Of a DNA stretch of 49,477 bases, positions 15,932-24,735 are shown piece by piece (the stretch's first letter is position 1; each line of letters begins with the position of its first letter). The position numbers and the translations under genes are program-made. The DNA is from Hungatella sp. UBA5385. GTDB lineage: Bacteria; Bacillota; Clostridia; Lachnospirales; Lachnospiraceae. The notes below the pieces were generated by a model, which did no database searches, had not been told where the DNA came from, and saw only the letters and a list, made by a program, of their open reading frames with translations. The DNA lies in assembly GCA_002409995.1 (NCBI GenBank), contig DHOR01000025.1:562-50038 (forward strand), given 5' to 3'.

Positions 15932-17278
15932 TCAGATAATCCCTATGCTATAAAGAAATACTGCAAAAAATCCTGCTGTAAAAGGAATCAGAGCTGAAAT
16001 GATGAAAATGTGAATATAACCTTGTTTAAAGCTTAATCTTGAAGTTTCCAGCTGATTAATAACACCTCCTGCATGAGGAAGAGAATCGAGTCCTTGACAG
16101 GAAATAGCTGCCACACGGTGAATAACCTGAGGTGGGTAACCCATATCCAGGAATTTTTTTCCGAATGTTTCAAGAGCAATACTTTCGCCGCCGGACGAAG
16201 AGCCACTTACCGCAGCTACCGCATTAACCGCAATTACGAACTGGATTAAGGGGGAACCAGGCATACTTAAAAGACTTTCAGTCAATAATGAGTATCCGGG
16301 AACTGCTGTAACAATACCGCCAAAGCCAACGATACTGGCAATGGTAATCAGAGTATTGGCTCCATTTTTTGCTCCTTTTCCAAGGCTGCTCACAACATTG
16401 TCAAACCTTTTAAAATAGAGGGCAATACACAGAAGACTTCCCACAGTCAATGCCACAGGAGGTTTCATTCCAACTATATTTAATAGAATCAAAACAACAA
16501 TGGGTGAGATAATAGCCTTTAAAAAACTGCCGGTTTCTTTATTTTTTCCATTCTTGATTTTATCTTCCGCTACAATGGTTTCGTTAATTCCTGCTCCTGT
16601 CATCAGGAAAGTTTCACTCTTTTTCTGACAACGAGTCAATACAAAGCGAATGTAAATTACAGCCAGAATAATGGAATAAACCGTAACACCCAAGCCCATC
16701 AATGGTGCTGCCATTGGCGTAGTCCCAAGGTATTCCATGGGCATTAGGTTCTGTATAGCCGGAGAACCAGGCAGCATCACCTGGGCGAACAGATTTCCGC
16801 CAAAAGAATGAATTGCCAGATAAAGATGCCACGGAATATCATACTGCTTGAACACATACTTGCACAGCGGTACCATTGTAAATACCACCACAAAACCACT
16901 TACACCGCCGTACACTAAGATTGCAAAAATAACAGATAAAATCATTAATGCGATAAACTGTTTATCTCCTTTTTTAAATAGACCTATTTTACTAGTCAGT
17001 GCATCTGCTATATCTTGAGCAGCCCCCGCTTCTCCCAATATAGAACCGAAAATACTTGCAGTTAGAAGCATCAGAAAATTATTTTTTACAAAACCACTTA
17101 CAGAAGCAGAGTACGCCCCTGTTAAATTTTCCATAATCGGCATACCTGATGCCAGCAAAACAATGATCGATACAATTGGACCTATCAAAAGAAGGCTTAA
17201 GCCTTTGTAAGCCAGATACATCATTATAGCCAGTGCAAAGATAATTGAAAGTAAACTTACCACTTCAATATTCATCAT
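15932..17278 (-). CDS. GntP family permease (sugar-acid or carboxylate importer)
   Basis: This 448-residue inner-membrane protein has about 12 hydrophobic helices and belongs to the gluconate:H+ symporter (GntP) family. Supporting stretches are SGSSSGGESIALETFGKKFLD and CQGLDSLPHAGGVINQL near the C-terminus. It is the last gene of a minus-strand group with a sulfatase and a TRAP-type binding protein. The start at 17278 lies downstream of AAAGGAG; an adjacent ATG at 17275 is equally possible. Context suggests that it imports a sulfated or acidic sugar derivative acted on by the sulfatase. This is inference, because GntP members also transport other carboxylates. Confidence 0.9.
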   Translation of the reverse strand: MMNIEVVSLLSIIFALAIMMYLAYKGLSLLLIGPIVSIIVLLASGMPIMENLTGAYSASVSGFVKNNFLMLLTASIFGSILGEAGAAQDIADALTSKIGLFKKGDKQFIALMILSVIFAILVYGGVSGFVVVFTMVPLCKYVFKQYDIPWHLYLAIHSFGGNLFAQVMLPGSPAIQNLMPMEYLGTTPMAAPLMGLGVTVYSIILAVIYIRFVLTRCQKKSETFLMTGAGINETIVAEDKIKNGKNKETGSFLKAIISPIVVLILLNIVGMKPPVALTVGSLLCIALYFKRFDNVVSSLGKGAKNGANTLITIASIVGFGGIVTAVPGYSLLTESLLSMPGSPLIQFVIAVNAVAAVSGSSSGGESIALETFGKKFLDMGYPPQVIHRVAAISCQGLDSLPHAGGVINQLETSRLSFKQGYIHIFIISALIPFTAGFFAVFLYSIGII

Positions 17279-17331
17279 AATTCCCTTTCTCCTTTTATAA
17301 TCTTTCTATACTCTGTTGCCGTCAAAAAACA

Positions 17332-18786
17332 TCAGACATTTTTCCCCAAATTACTATAGCCTTCAGGTGTTGGCCAATGGTAACCCCTCTGATTATATAA
17401 ACCAAAATCGAGCTTAGCCTTCCCCTCTGCAAATGGCTCTCCTATCAATTTCCCATCTTTCAACCACATCTGGTCATTCCCATAAAGATGAGTTATAAGG
17501 GCTTTTTCCAAGCGTTCCTGTATCGCTGCATATTCTGGCTGATTGGCGCAATCATGCAGTTCATCACGATCATTCCTCATGTCAAACAACTGGATAACAT
17601 TGCCGCATGGGTAATAAATCAGCTTATAATCTTCATCACGAATCATCCTGGTGGCTTTACGCCCCTCCCCCACTTCACCATACAAATATTCCCTTGTATG
17701 GTCAGATTCCATAGAAATACCTTCTACTGTTTCTGGAACGTCCAGTCCGCAAATATCCAGAATCGTGGGCATCACATCTGCCAGGCAGCAAAGCCGATGG
17801 TCTATCTGCCCTGCTTGTCCAGAGATAACCGGTCCTGAAAGAATCATAGGGATATTGGCGGAAGCTTCATAAAAGCTGCGCTTAGCTACCATATTATGAT
17901 CAAATAGCATATCTCCATGGTCACTTAAAAATACAATCAAGGTATTATCAATCAGATTGCTCTCTCTCAATGTACCGATTAAAAGCCGTATCTGATGATC
18001 AATATGTAAGCATTGAGCATAATAAGCCTTTCTTGCTTGCTCCTGCTCCTTAACTGTATATTCCTTCGAATTGGAAACCATCTCTTTTATAATTCCATCA
18101 CTGGATGCCCAGTCACCACAAAGTGGTTCCGGTAATTTTTCATTCTGGAACTGATCCAGATAACACTGAAGCGGTACAAGAGGTGGATGGGGAAACTGAT
18201 AGGAAACATAATAAAAAGCAGGTCTTGTAGGGTCTTTCCGCTTAATTATTTCGCACATTTTTTGGGTCGTCCAATTGGTGGGATGAGTGTAGTCCGGAAG
18301 GTGCCATGGTCTGGTGTAATAAATATTATTCCCCATTCCATGCATGAACTCCTGTCCTACAAAGCCCTGCTCCCCCAGCCATCTTTGATAATCATCAACC
18401 TCCCCGAATTCGTAACGTCCTTCCTCTATAATATAAGCATCGTCAAAACCAATCCTATCTCTCTGAGGATATACATGAAGCTTGCCAACACTGTAAGTCT
18501 GATACCCCTGATCACGAAATGTCTGAGCCAGTGTGGTCACCTGCGGCATAGGCAGTGTATCGTTATAAATCCTATCCCCGTGAGTTTTTGGCGTAAGTCC
18601 TGTCATTAAGCTTCTTCTGGCCGGAATACACACCGGACATTCACTGTAACAATTATCGAACTGCTTCCCATGCTCCGCTAAATAGCGTAGTGTCGGCATC
18701 ATACTAACCTTGTCTCCGCCAATTTCCATATGATTACGTCCCAGCTCATCTACGGAAATCATCAGCACATTGGTTTTTTGATTCAT
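17332..18786 (-). CDS. Cys-type sulfatase (alkaline-phosphatase superfamily), cytosolic
   Basis: This 484-residue S1-type sulfatase hydrolyses a sulfate ester. Visible active-site elements are D13 in MISVDELG (metal), the formylglycine signature CIPAR at 53-57, GKLH at 101-104, and SDHG at 288-291 with K302. The cysteine-type signature needs a maturase to make formylglycine; no maturase gene lies in the window. There is no signal peptide, so the enzyme is cytosolic and the substrate must be imported, which fits the adjacent permease. The start follows AGGAGGT (18791-18797). It follows the binding-protein gene by 19 bases, consistent with an operon. The substrate is not known. Confidence 0.93.
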   Translation of the reverse strand: MNQKTNVLMISVDELGRNHMEIGGDKVSMMPTLRYLAEHGKQFDNCYSECPVCIPARRSLMTGLTPKTHGDRIYNDTLPMPQVTTLAQTFRDQGYQTYSVGKLHVYPQRDRIGFDDAYIIEEGRYEFGEVDDYQRWLGEQGFVGQEFMHGMGNNIYYTRPWHLPDYTHPTNWTTQKMCEIIKRKDPTRPAFYYVSYQFPHPPLVPLQCYLDQFQNEKLPEPLCGDWASSDGIIKEMVSNSKEYTVKEQEQARKAYYAQCLHIDHQIRLLIGTLRESNLIDNTLIVFLSDHGDMLFDHNMVAKRSFYEASANIPMILSGPVISGQAGQIDHRLCCLADVMPTILDICGLDVPETVEGISMESDHTREYLYGEVGEGRKATRMIRDEDYKLIYYPCGNVIQLFDMRNDRDELHDCANQPEYAAIQERLEKALITHLYGNDQMWLKDGKLIGEPFAEGKAKLDFGLYNQRGYHWPTPEGYSNLGKNV

Positions 18787-18805
18787 TTCCTTACCTCCTC
18801 TAAAG

Positions 18806-19828
18806 CTAATATTTTGTATCCTTTATCTGATTTATGATACTGCTAAATTCTTTTCTGTACGTATCATAAATAGAATCACACGCTGCCTGCCATTGTTCTC
18901 TGTCTACTTTTGAAATTATTACGCCTGCCCTTTTCATTTCCTTAAGATATTCCTCGTCCTTTTTATCTGAAATCTGTTCAAAGAAATCAACCGACTGATC
19001 AAAAGCCTCCTGAACAACCTTTTTATCATCTTCACTTAGCTGGTTCCAGGTTGCTTCCGAAAACAATATCAGATTAGGGCTGATTTCATGTTGATCAAGA
19101 ATATAGTATTTGCAGATTTGTGAATAGTTGTTGGCAGCAAATCCGGATATTGGCTGTTCGGCTCCATCCACTACTCCGGACTGTAACGCACTGTATAGCT
19201 CAGAAAACGCCACTGACTGCGCATTTGCCCCTAAAGCCTCTACTATATCCCTGTAAATCGCACCTTCCTGACAGCGGATCAAGAGCCCTTTCATATCCTC
19301 TGGCGACTGCACATTTTTTTCAGTAAAAAAATAGTTTCTGGCTCCTTCCTGATAAGCACCAATGCATACCAGCCTGCTTCCAGAACTCTGCAAACTATCT
19401 AACAAAGCCTTTCCGTCGCTGCTCTTCTCAAATGCCCTGGCATGGGCAACTGAATCAAAGAGATAGGGAAAAGTAAATACTTTCAGCTGTGAACATCCAT
19501 AATTAGATATAATGCCTGCTTTTAGCATAGCTCCATCAATAGTTCCACTCTGGACTCCCTGTACAGTAGTGGTCTGGCTGCCCAGAGAAGCACTGTAATG
19601 GAGTTCCAGTGTTATCCTGCCATCTGTTTTCTCTTTTAAAAGCTCTCCAAATTTTTGCATACCTTGGCAAAGCGGATGATCTTCTCCATTTTGTAAAGCA
19701 AATTTCAATACTAAGGTGGCCGAAGAGTCCTCTTTTTCATTTGTTCTATGTGTATTCCGGAAAAAGCAACCGACTATTAATAATGCTGCAGCACACCCCA
19801 TAGCAGTTGCTAATAGAACTTTTCTCAC
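18806..19828 (-). CDS. TRAP-type (DctP) substrate-binding lipoprotein, orphan
   Basis: This 340-residue extracytoplasmic binding protein has a lipoprotein signal ending LIVGC (C21). DctP-family features include SASLGSQTTTVQGVQSGTIDG and LIRCQEGAIYRDI, whose arginine is the usual carboxylate ligand, then SELYSALQSGVVDGAEQPI. No DctQ or DctM membrane gene is present nearby; the neighbours are a GntP permease and a sulfatase. It could therefore work with the two-component kinase as a sensor, or with a transporter encoded elsewhere. The start is GTG at 19828, after GGAGGG (19834-19839). Confidence 0.9.
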   Translation of the reverse strand: MRKVLLATAMGCAAALLIVGCFFRNTHRTNEKEDSSATLVLKFALQNGEDHPLCQGMQKFGELLKEKTDGRITLELHYSASLGSQTTTVQGVQSGTIDGAMLKAGIISNYGCSQLKVFTFPYLFDSVAHARAFEKSSDGKALLDSLQSSGSRLVCIGAYQEGARNYFFTEKNVQSPEDMKGLLIRCQEGAIYRDIVEALGANAQSVAFSELYSALQSGVVDGAEQPISGFAANNYSQICKYYILDQHEISPNLILFSEATWNQLSEDDKKVVQEAFDQSVDFFEQISDKKDEEYLKEMKRAGVIISKVDREQWQAACDSIYDTYRKEFSSIINQIKDTKY

Positions 19829-19946
19829 ATCTTCCCTCCATTCTTTTTAATCATAAGAACCAGTTCTCACAATTCTAACTAAAATATAGTTTAATTCAGA
19901 GCATAATTGAAGGTATAATAACAACACAATCTAGGACAATACATAC

Positions 19947-20669
19947 TTATATTTCTTTTGAATAGCAAAACTGCTTGTATTGGACAGGAGAAACTCCCGT
20001 CTCCTGCTTAAATATCCGCCCAAAATAGGATGGATCATCTATCCCAATCTCCAATGCCACTTCATTTACATTCATGCCCCGAAGCAACAACTCCTTGGCT
20101 TTTGCCAACCGCACAGATTTTAAGTAATTCATAATTGTCATCCCAGTACTATCTCTGAATATTCTTCCCAGGTAGTTTTTATTAAGATTAACTTCACCTG
20201 CTATTAGGTCCTATGACCATGATTTGGCATACTCCTTATCCAACATCTGCTTCACATTTTGAATCACTCCCAAACTGCCATATAACTCATCCGGAGAAGT
20301 AAGCTCTGTAAGAACTCTATCCACCGCTTCCCGAAGCGTATCCGCTGAATAAGGTTTTAAAATATAATCAATGGCTTGATTTCTCACGGCCTCCCGTAAA
20401 TATTCATAACTGGAATATGCTGAGATCATAATAAATTTAGTACTTTCCTGATTTTCCCGGATTTTTTTCATTGCCTGTATCCCATTCATTAGGGGTAGAT
20501 TGATGTCCATCAAAAGTAAATCCGGTTTTTCTCTCTTTGCTTTTCTTACAGCTTCCAGCCCGTCAGTAGCATATAATATCTTCTCAAATCTATCTGGATA
20601 GCTTAACTCTATTAGCTTTGACAAAGCCCGAAGCTCTAAAGGTTCATCTTCAACTATCAAAATCTTCAT
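19947..20669 (-). pseudogene. YesN/AraC-type response regulator split by an in-frame amber codon
   Basis: The frame encodes 240 residues if one stop is ignored. Residues 1-152 (20669 to 20214) are an intact receiver domain with E7-D8, phosphorylatable D55 (LLLMDINLP) and K105. A TAG at 20211-20213 interrupts it exactly where the AraC-type DNA-binding domain starts. The same frame then continues without gap through DLIAGEVNLNKNYLGRIF and a second HTH (VNEVALEIGIDDPSYFGRIF) to 19947. In relatives this position (WSLxxIA) usually holds a leucine, so TTG to TAG is the simplest change. An ATG at 20141 could at most start the last 64 residues. The start overlaps the kinase stop (ATGA). Confidence 0.88.
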
Positions 20670-21919
20670 TGTATGTTCTGCTCCTTTATTGGTATTTTCA
20701 GCGTTATATTAGTATATCCGGAATGGCTGGTAATGAACAGATACTGCCTCTTTCCTCCGTACTGGAGATTCAGTCTTTTTTCTATGTTGGAAAGCCCGAT
20801 GCCGCCCTTTTCCTTAACAGATTCCGGAGAAAATCCAACCCCATTATCAATCACCTGTATGACTATACAATCCTTCTCAGAGAATATTAAAATGCTGATG
20901 CAGAGTTCCTTTTGCTGTCCAAAGCCATGCTTAAAGCAGTTCTCCACAATAGGCTGTATACTCATTGGTGGGATCATTAGTTCTTCTCCTTCCAGACTAT
21001 TCTTCAAATCAATCTGAAGGGCATCCCCAAACCTGTGCTTCTGAAGGAAAAGATACTGTAGTACTATTTCTGTCTCATCATCAAGCAATACCATATACTC
21101 ATTGGTATAAAGTGAATATCTAAGAATCTTGCCCGTAGCCTCTACCATCTGCATAACGGTCTCCGGCGAATCCACCAGAGCAGCAGAGCCTATCAAATTA
21201 AGTGCATTGAACAAAAAGTGGGGATTCACCTGAGCACGCAGAGCGGACATCTGAGCCGTAATTAATTCCGAACGTTGTGTTTCATTAATCAATCTCTCCT
21301 CTTTCAGTTGAACTGCCAGCATACTGTCTCGCTCTGTCTGTATAACATAATCCTTAATCTGATTTTTCATCATATTCAAAGTTTTAGACAATCTGTCAAA
21401 TTCCAAATAATCATTAATCATAAGATCAGGCATACTCCAATTGCGGGAGGCCAGCTCCCACAAATGCTTATTTACTGTCCCCAGTGCATTACGTACAAAC
21501 CAAAATGCTTTTATAGTCCACAAACCAAATATCACTAAAAATGTAATTGACAGCACTACTGTAAAGCTAATCCACTGCAGTACTCTTTCTACATTTTTCT
21601 GATATGCACTTCTTGAATAATCCAAATCAATCTGCGCCATCTCCTTTACCTCATTCTGATGCATATTGATAGAAGTGTTGATATAAGAGGCCAGATTATA
21701 TAATTCTCTCTGAGTCATAGAGGAATGATGTGACAATAGATTCATCTGATAATTGCAGAATCCCGTCAGCCTTCTGATATAATTCTGTGTATCCTGTGAA
21801 TCAGTAACATATAGATTGTAATCAACCAATTTATCCTTTAAATGTTGGCATGCATACTGATATGTCTTTAAGTCTTCTTCTTGCCATGAATTACGATAAA
21901 CTTGAAAACATTCCTCCAA
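20666..21919 (-). CDS. YesM-type sensor histidine kinase, 5'-truncated
   Basis: The conserved half is intact: His_kinase domain with NPHFLFNALNLIGSAAL, N-box VENCFKHGFGQQ, and glycine boxes DNGVGF and KGGIGLSNIEKRL. One membrane helix lies at about residues 115-140. The usual first helix and signal anchor are missing. Upstream of 21919 the frame stays open and protein-like to 22000 (residues such as KGYYNDAKC) and then meets a TAA, with no ATG, GTG or Shine-Dalgarno; 21919 is only a TTG without a ribosome site. The terminator of an unrelated gene begins 79 bases further on. A 5' deletion is the likely explanation. It overlaps the regulator by four bases. Confidence 0.8.
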   Translation of the reverse strand: MEECFQVYRNSWQEEDLKTYQYACQHLKDKLVDYNLYVTDSQDTQNYIRRLTGFCNYQMNLLSHHSSMTQRELYNLASYINTSINMHQNEVKEMAQIDLDYSRSAYQKNVERVLQWISFTVVLSITFLVIFGLWTIKAFWFVRNALGTVNKHLWELASRNWSMPDLMINDYLEFDRLSKTLNMMKNQIKDYVIQTERDSMLAVQLKEERLINETQRSELITAQMSALRAQVNPHFLFNALNLIGSAALVDSPETVMQMVEATGKILRYSLYTNEYMVLLDDETEIVLQYLFLQKHRFGDALQIDLKNSLEGEELMIPPMSIQPIVENCFKHGFGQQKELCISILIFSEKDCIVIQVIDNGVGFSPESVKEKGGIGLSNIEKRLNLQYGGKRQYLFITSHSGYTNITLKIPIKEQNIQ

Positions 21920-22078
21920 TTCATTTAATGCTTCATCTACCTTACGTACATTGCAGCATTTTGCATCATTATAGTACCCTTTTACAAACCAGGCAACTTT
22001 TTAAGGTCTTCTATTATCTGCCATATTTATTAACTGCATCTAAAATTCTCTTTTTTGATGGCCTGAAGAAACGTTTTA

Positions 22079-22125
22079 GGATGGACAAAAGAGACCAGAA
22101 ATATTTGGTCTCTTTTTATCCATCC
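22079..22125 (-). terminator. Terminator after the 22140-22967 lipoprotein gene
   Basis: On the minus strand, a stem of about 19 pairs (core TAAAAAGAGACCA with TGGTCTCTTTTGT, closed by GGATGGA/TCCATCC) starts 15 bases after the stop codon of the lipoprotein gene. It separates that gene from the truncated kinase. Confidence 0.85.
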
Positions 22126-22139
22126 TATTATTCTATTAT

Positions 22140-22967
22140 CTATCCTTCTATTTTTTTCTGCAGCTCCTCTATATTTTTAAATGAAAATCCTTTTTCATCT
22201 GAATCTGATAATTGTTTGATCTCCCCTTCACTATTAATTACCGCTTGTCCCTGATATTGCCCCACTCTCTGGTATACAATGTTACCTTCATATTTAAATC
22301 CACTATCGTTTAAAAAATAGACGTTTTTCTGCCCAACCTCTGATGGTAAATCTCCTTTTAAAATAGATTCCGAATAAATATCATGGTAAGTATTGGAATC
22401 ATTTCGATCTTCCGCATATCCTTCTTTGATATAACCTTCTTTTATTTTATCAGCATATTCCTTACTAAAGGAATTGATTATATCTTCTTTTGATAGCATT
22501 CCAGTTTCTTTCATAATATATATTTTTTCTAATGATTCACCTTTTAAGCCATTCAAAACTTCTACTTCTTCCAATGTCCGACGTTCAAGTGGCTGTTTTG
22601 CATAATATAGCACCTTCTTCACCTGACTGCAAACAACAATGTCGGATTCCTTGGCTAATTGGTCCACTTGGTTTAGCAGATCATTTTCGTCATATACTAA
22701 TTGGACTTTTTCACGTATATTATCAGAATCTATTTCTTCCAAATTATACTGATAAACCTTGTTTATCTCTGAATCGGTCTCAATGGGTTCCAGTGGATTT
22801 ATTTCTATTTCTGATTCACTTTGTTCCACTGGCTTTATTTCTGTCCCTGCCTCACTTTGCTGTGTTGGTTTTGTTTCAGCTGCATCAGTGCTTTCCTTTT
22901 GGCTGCACCCTGTTAAGAAAATACACATACACAAAATAGCCATTAAAATTTTTAAATTGATTCTCAT
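22140..22967 (-). CDS. Hypothetical lipoprotein
   Basis: This 275-residue protein has a lipoprotein signal (MRINLKILMAILCMCIFLTG, then C) and a low-complexity region about 25-65 residues long with repeated Glu/Pro blocks (EIKPVEQSESEIEINPLEP). The rest is a hydrophilic domain of about 200 residues with SDIVVCSQVKKVLY and LEEVEVLNGLKGESLEKIYI, a pattern seen in secreted proteins of unknown function in Clostridia. The start at 22967 follows GGAGGCGG (22973-22980); the frame is open further up to 23105 but lacks a better site. It lies 28 bases after the gene at 22996-23616, forming a two-gene operon. No activity can be assigned. Confidence 0.75.
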   Translation of the reverse strand: MRINLKILMAILCMCIFLTGCSQKESTDAAETKPTQQSEAGTEIKPVEQSESEIEINPLEPIETDSEINKVYQYNLEEIDSDNIREKVQLVYDENDLLNQVDQLAKESDIVVCSQVKKVLYYAKQPLERRTLEEVEVLNGLKGESLEKIYIMKETGMLSKEDIINSFSKEYADKIKEGYIKEGYAEDRNDSNTYHDIYSESILKGDLPSEVGQKNVYFLNDSGFKYEGNIVYQRVGQYQGQAVINSEGEIKQLSDSDEKGFSFKNIEELQKKIEG

Positions 22968-22995
22968 GTAACCGCCTCCTAAATTTATATAATCT

Positions 22996-23616
22996 CTATT
23001 TGTAAACTGGAATTCCATCTCCATTTTTCTTATAAAAGATATAAATAGTATAAGGTTCAGCCCCTTTTTCCTGCTCATACATTTCAGGTAAATAGTTTTT
23101 GTCAAAAACTATATCCTGTACTTTTATATGTTGTAAGTAAATATAAGCAATCCTATTATGATCAAGCAGTAAAGCATATTCGTAACAGTGATTATTAGCC
23201 ATAATGGTAACGTAGGCTGGTTTTTCAAAATGTTCTTTATCATATTTTATTTCTTTTGTTGTTCCTTTGTAGGTTTCGCTTATCTTTGACAACCTTTCCA
23301 GTTCAATCTTATAAGACTGATCATCATAGGTACATTCAAAGTATATTTGAATAGTTGGAGAAAATAAGGTGTCCTCAAAAAAATAATAATACTCCTTTTC
23401 AGAAGAATCTGGTGCTTTTTCAGGGAAAATACTTAATCTGCTATTTCCATCAAAATTTGTAAATTCTCCATAATCTTCAGCATTAGATGTTTCTACTGTT
23501 AAGTCACCATACCAAACTGATCTCAAAAACGAAGGAATTCTTCTTATTATGAATGAACCAATTAACACTATTACTATTACTGCAAATCGTCCCCATTTTT
23601 TATTTTTCCAGCTCAT
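22996..23616 (-). CDS. Hypothetical membrane-anchored protein
   Basis: This 206-residue protein has one N-terminal hydrophobic helix (RFAVIVIVLIGSFII) after a Lys-rich start, so it is probably anchored with an external soluble domain of about 170 residues. That domain is rich in Tyr, Glu and Lys (KEYYYFFEDTLFSPTIQIYF) and shows no motif I recognise. The start at 23616 follows AAGGAAG; an in-frame ATG at 23634 is less well placed. It precedes the lipoprotein gene in an apparent two-gene operon. Confidence 0.72.
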   Translation of the reverse strand: MSWKNKKWGRFAVIVIVLIGSFIIRRIPSFLRSVWYGDLTVETSNAEDYGEFTNFDGNSRLSIFPEKAPDSSEKEYYYFFEDTLFSPTIQIYFECTYDDQSYKIELERLSKISETYKGTTKEIKYDKEHFEKPAYVTIMANNHCYEYALLLDHNRIAYIYLQHIKVQDIVFDKNYLPEMYEQEKGAEPYTIYIFYKKNGDGIPVYK

Positions 23617-23853
23617 TTCTTTACTTCCTTTCAAATTGCGTTATCTTAATTATATACAATAAGTTCTGTGCTGTTTTTACAAATTATAGTCCTTATTCTT
23701 AATTTTTCAGACTAGCAAATGCAAACTAATTATAGTAAAATAATTTTATAATTAAAACAGAATTGGAAATGAGGTGGAAACATGAATATCATCTAATCGC
23801 AAGGTTGAGAAAGCCTTGCTAAAAAAGAGAAAATAATTTAGGAGGGCTTAAAT

Positions 23854-24621
23854 ATGGGCTATTTTACTTTTAATAACAAACAAGTATATTATAACGAAAT
23901 CGGTGAAGGAACGCCATTGCTTTTGCTTCATGGAAATACTGCTTCTTCCAATATGTTTTTAGAAATTGCTGAGAGATACAAAGCAACGTTCAAAGTGATT
24001 CTAATTGACTTCTTAGGTCATGGAAAATCAGACAGGCTAAAAGAATTTCCTGCTGATTTATGGTTTGATGAAGCAAACCAGGTTATCGCATATCTGAAAG
24101 AAAAAGACTTCAGGAATGTGAACATTATAGGAAGCAGCGGTGGTGCATTAGTTGCCATTAATGTTGCGTTGGAAGCTCCTGAACTTGTATCTAAGGTAAT
24201 TGCAGACAGCTTTGAGGGCGAAACGCCACTAAAGGCGTTTATAGAAAATGCCGCAGAAGACAGAGAGCTTTCCAAGCATGATGATAACACAATACGATTT
24301 TATCAAGCTATGCAGGGAGATGATTGGGAATCAGTGGTTGATAATGACACAGCTGCAGTTATCCGCCATGCAAAAGAAATCGGAAAGTTTTTCCACAAAG
24401 ATTTACAAGCTTTTAAACCTGACATTCTTATGACAGGCAGTAAACAAGATGAATTTGTGAGTAATATTGATCCTGATTATTTTGAAAAGACCTATGGCAG
24501 TATGCTTGCAAAAATTGGGCATGGAAAGATGCACCTGTTTGATACAGGGGGACATCCTGCTATGCTTACAACGCAAGAGGAGTTTTACAAAAAGAGCATG
24601 GAGTTTTTCGGACGGGAATAA
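23854..24621 (+). CDS. Alpha/beta hydrolase
   Basis: This 255-residue cytosolic hydrolase has the oxyanion motif LLHGNTAS (24-31), DFLGHGKSD (52-60), nucleophile elbow GSSGG with S95, acid D199 (GSKQDEF) and H234 (GGHPAM). The complete triad suggests an active esterase, lipase or peptidase of the small-molecule type; the substrate cannot be told. The start follows AGGAGGG (23840-23846). It is a single gene between the lipoprotein operon and a convergent secreted-protein gene. Just upstream, at 23782-23796, a four-codon reading frame with its own GAGGTGG site precedes a small hairpin. Confidence 0.9.
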   Translation: MGYFTFNNKQVYYNEIGEGTPLLLLHGNTASSNMFLEIAERYKATFKVILIDFLGHGKSDRLKEFPADLWFDEANQVIAYLKEKDFRNVNIIGSSGGALVAINVALEAPELVSKVIADSFEGETPLKAFIENAAEDRELSKHDDNTIRFYQAMQGDDWESVVDNDTAAVIRHAKEIGKFFHKDLQAFKPDILMTGSKQDEFVSNIDPDYFEKTYGSMLAKIGHGKMHLFDTGGHPAMLTTQEEFYKKSMEFFGRE

Positions 24622-24676
24622 AATGAATCATTGCTGCAAAATCCTCCTCTTATTTCAACAATGATCCCAGACTGGA

Positions 24677-24710
24677 TAAAGCGGATACTTTTCATAGGGT
24701 ATCCGCTTTA
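24677..24710. terminator. Bidirectional terminator between convergent genes
   Basis: TAAAGCGGATAC (24677-24688) pairs perfectly with GTATCCGCTTTA (24699-24710) around a 10-base loop. It lies between the hydrolase gene and the minus-strand gene ending at 24736. Confidence 0.85.
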
Positions 24711-24735
24711 CTTATTGTCTATCGCATATGCTTTT

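Noticed and set aside
15932..19828. Complete TRAP transporter operon
   Set aside because: Only the binding protein is present. The adjacent membrane protein is GntP-type, with no DctQ-sized gene and no DctM-like sequence.
19947..20141. Independent 64-residue AraC-type protein
   Set aside because: The frame is continuous with the upstream receiver domain apart from one TAG, and only the second half of a two-HTH AraC domain would be made. A broken response regulator is the better reading.
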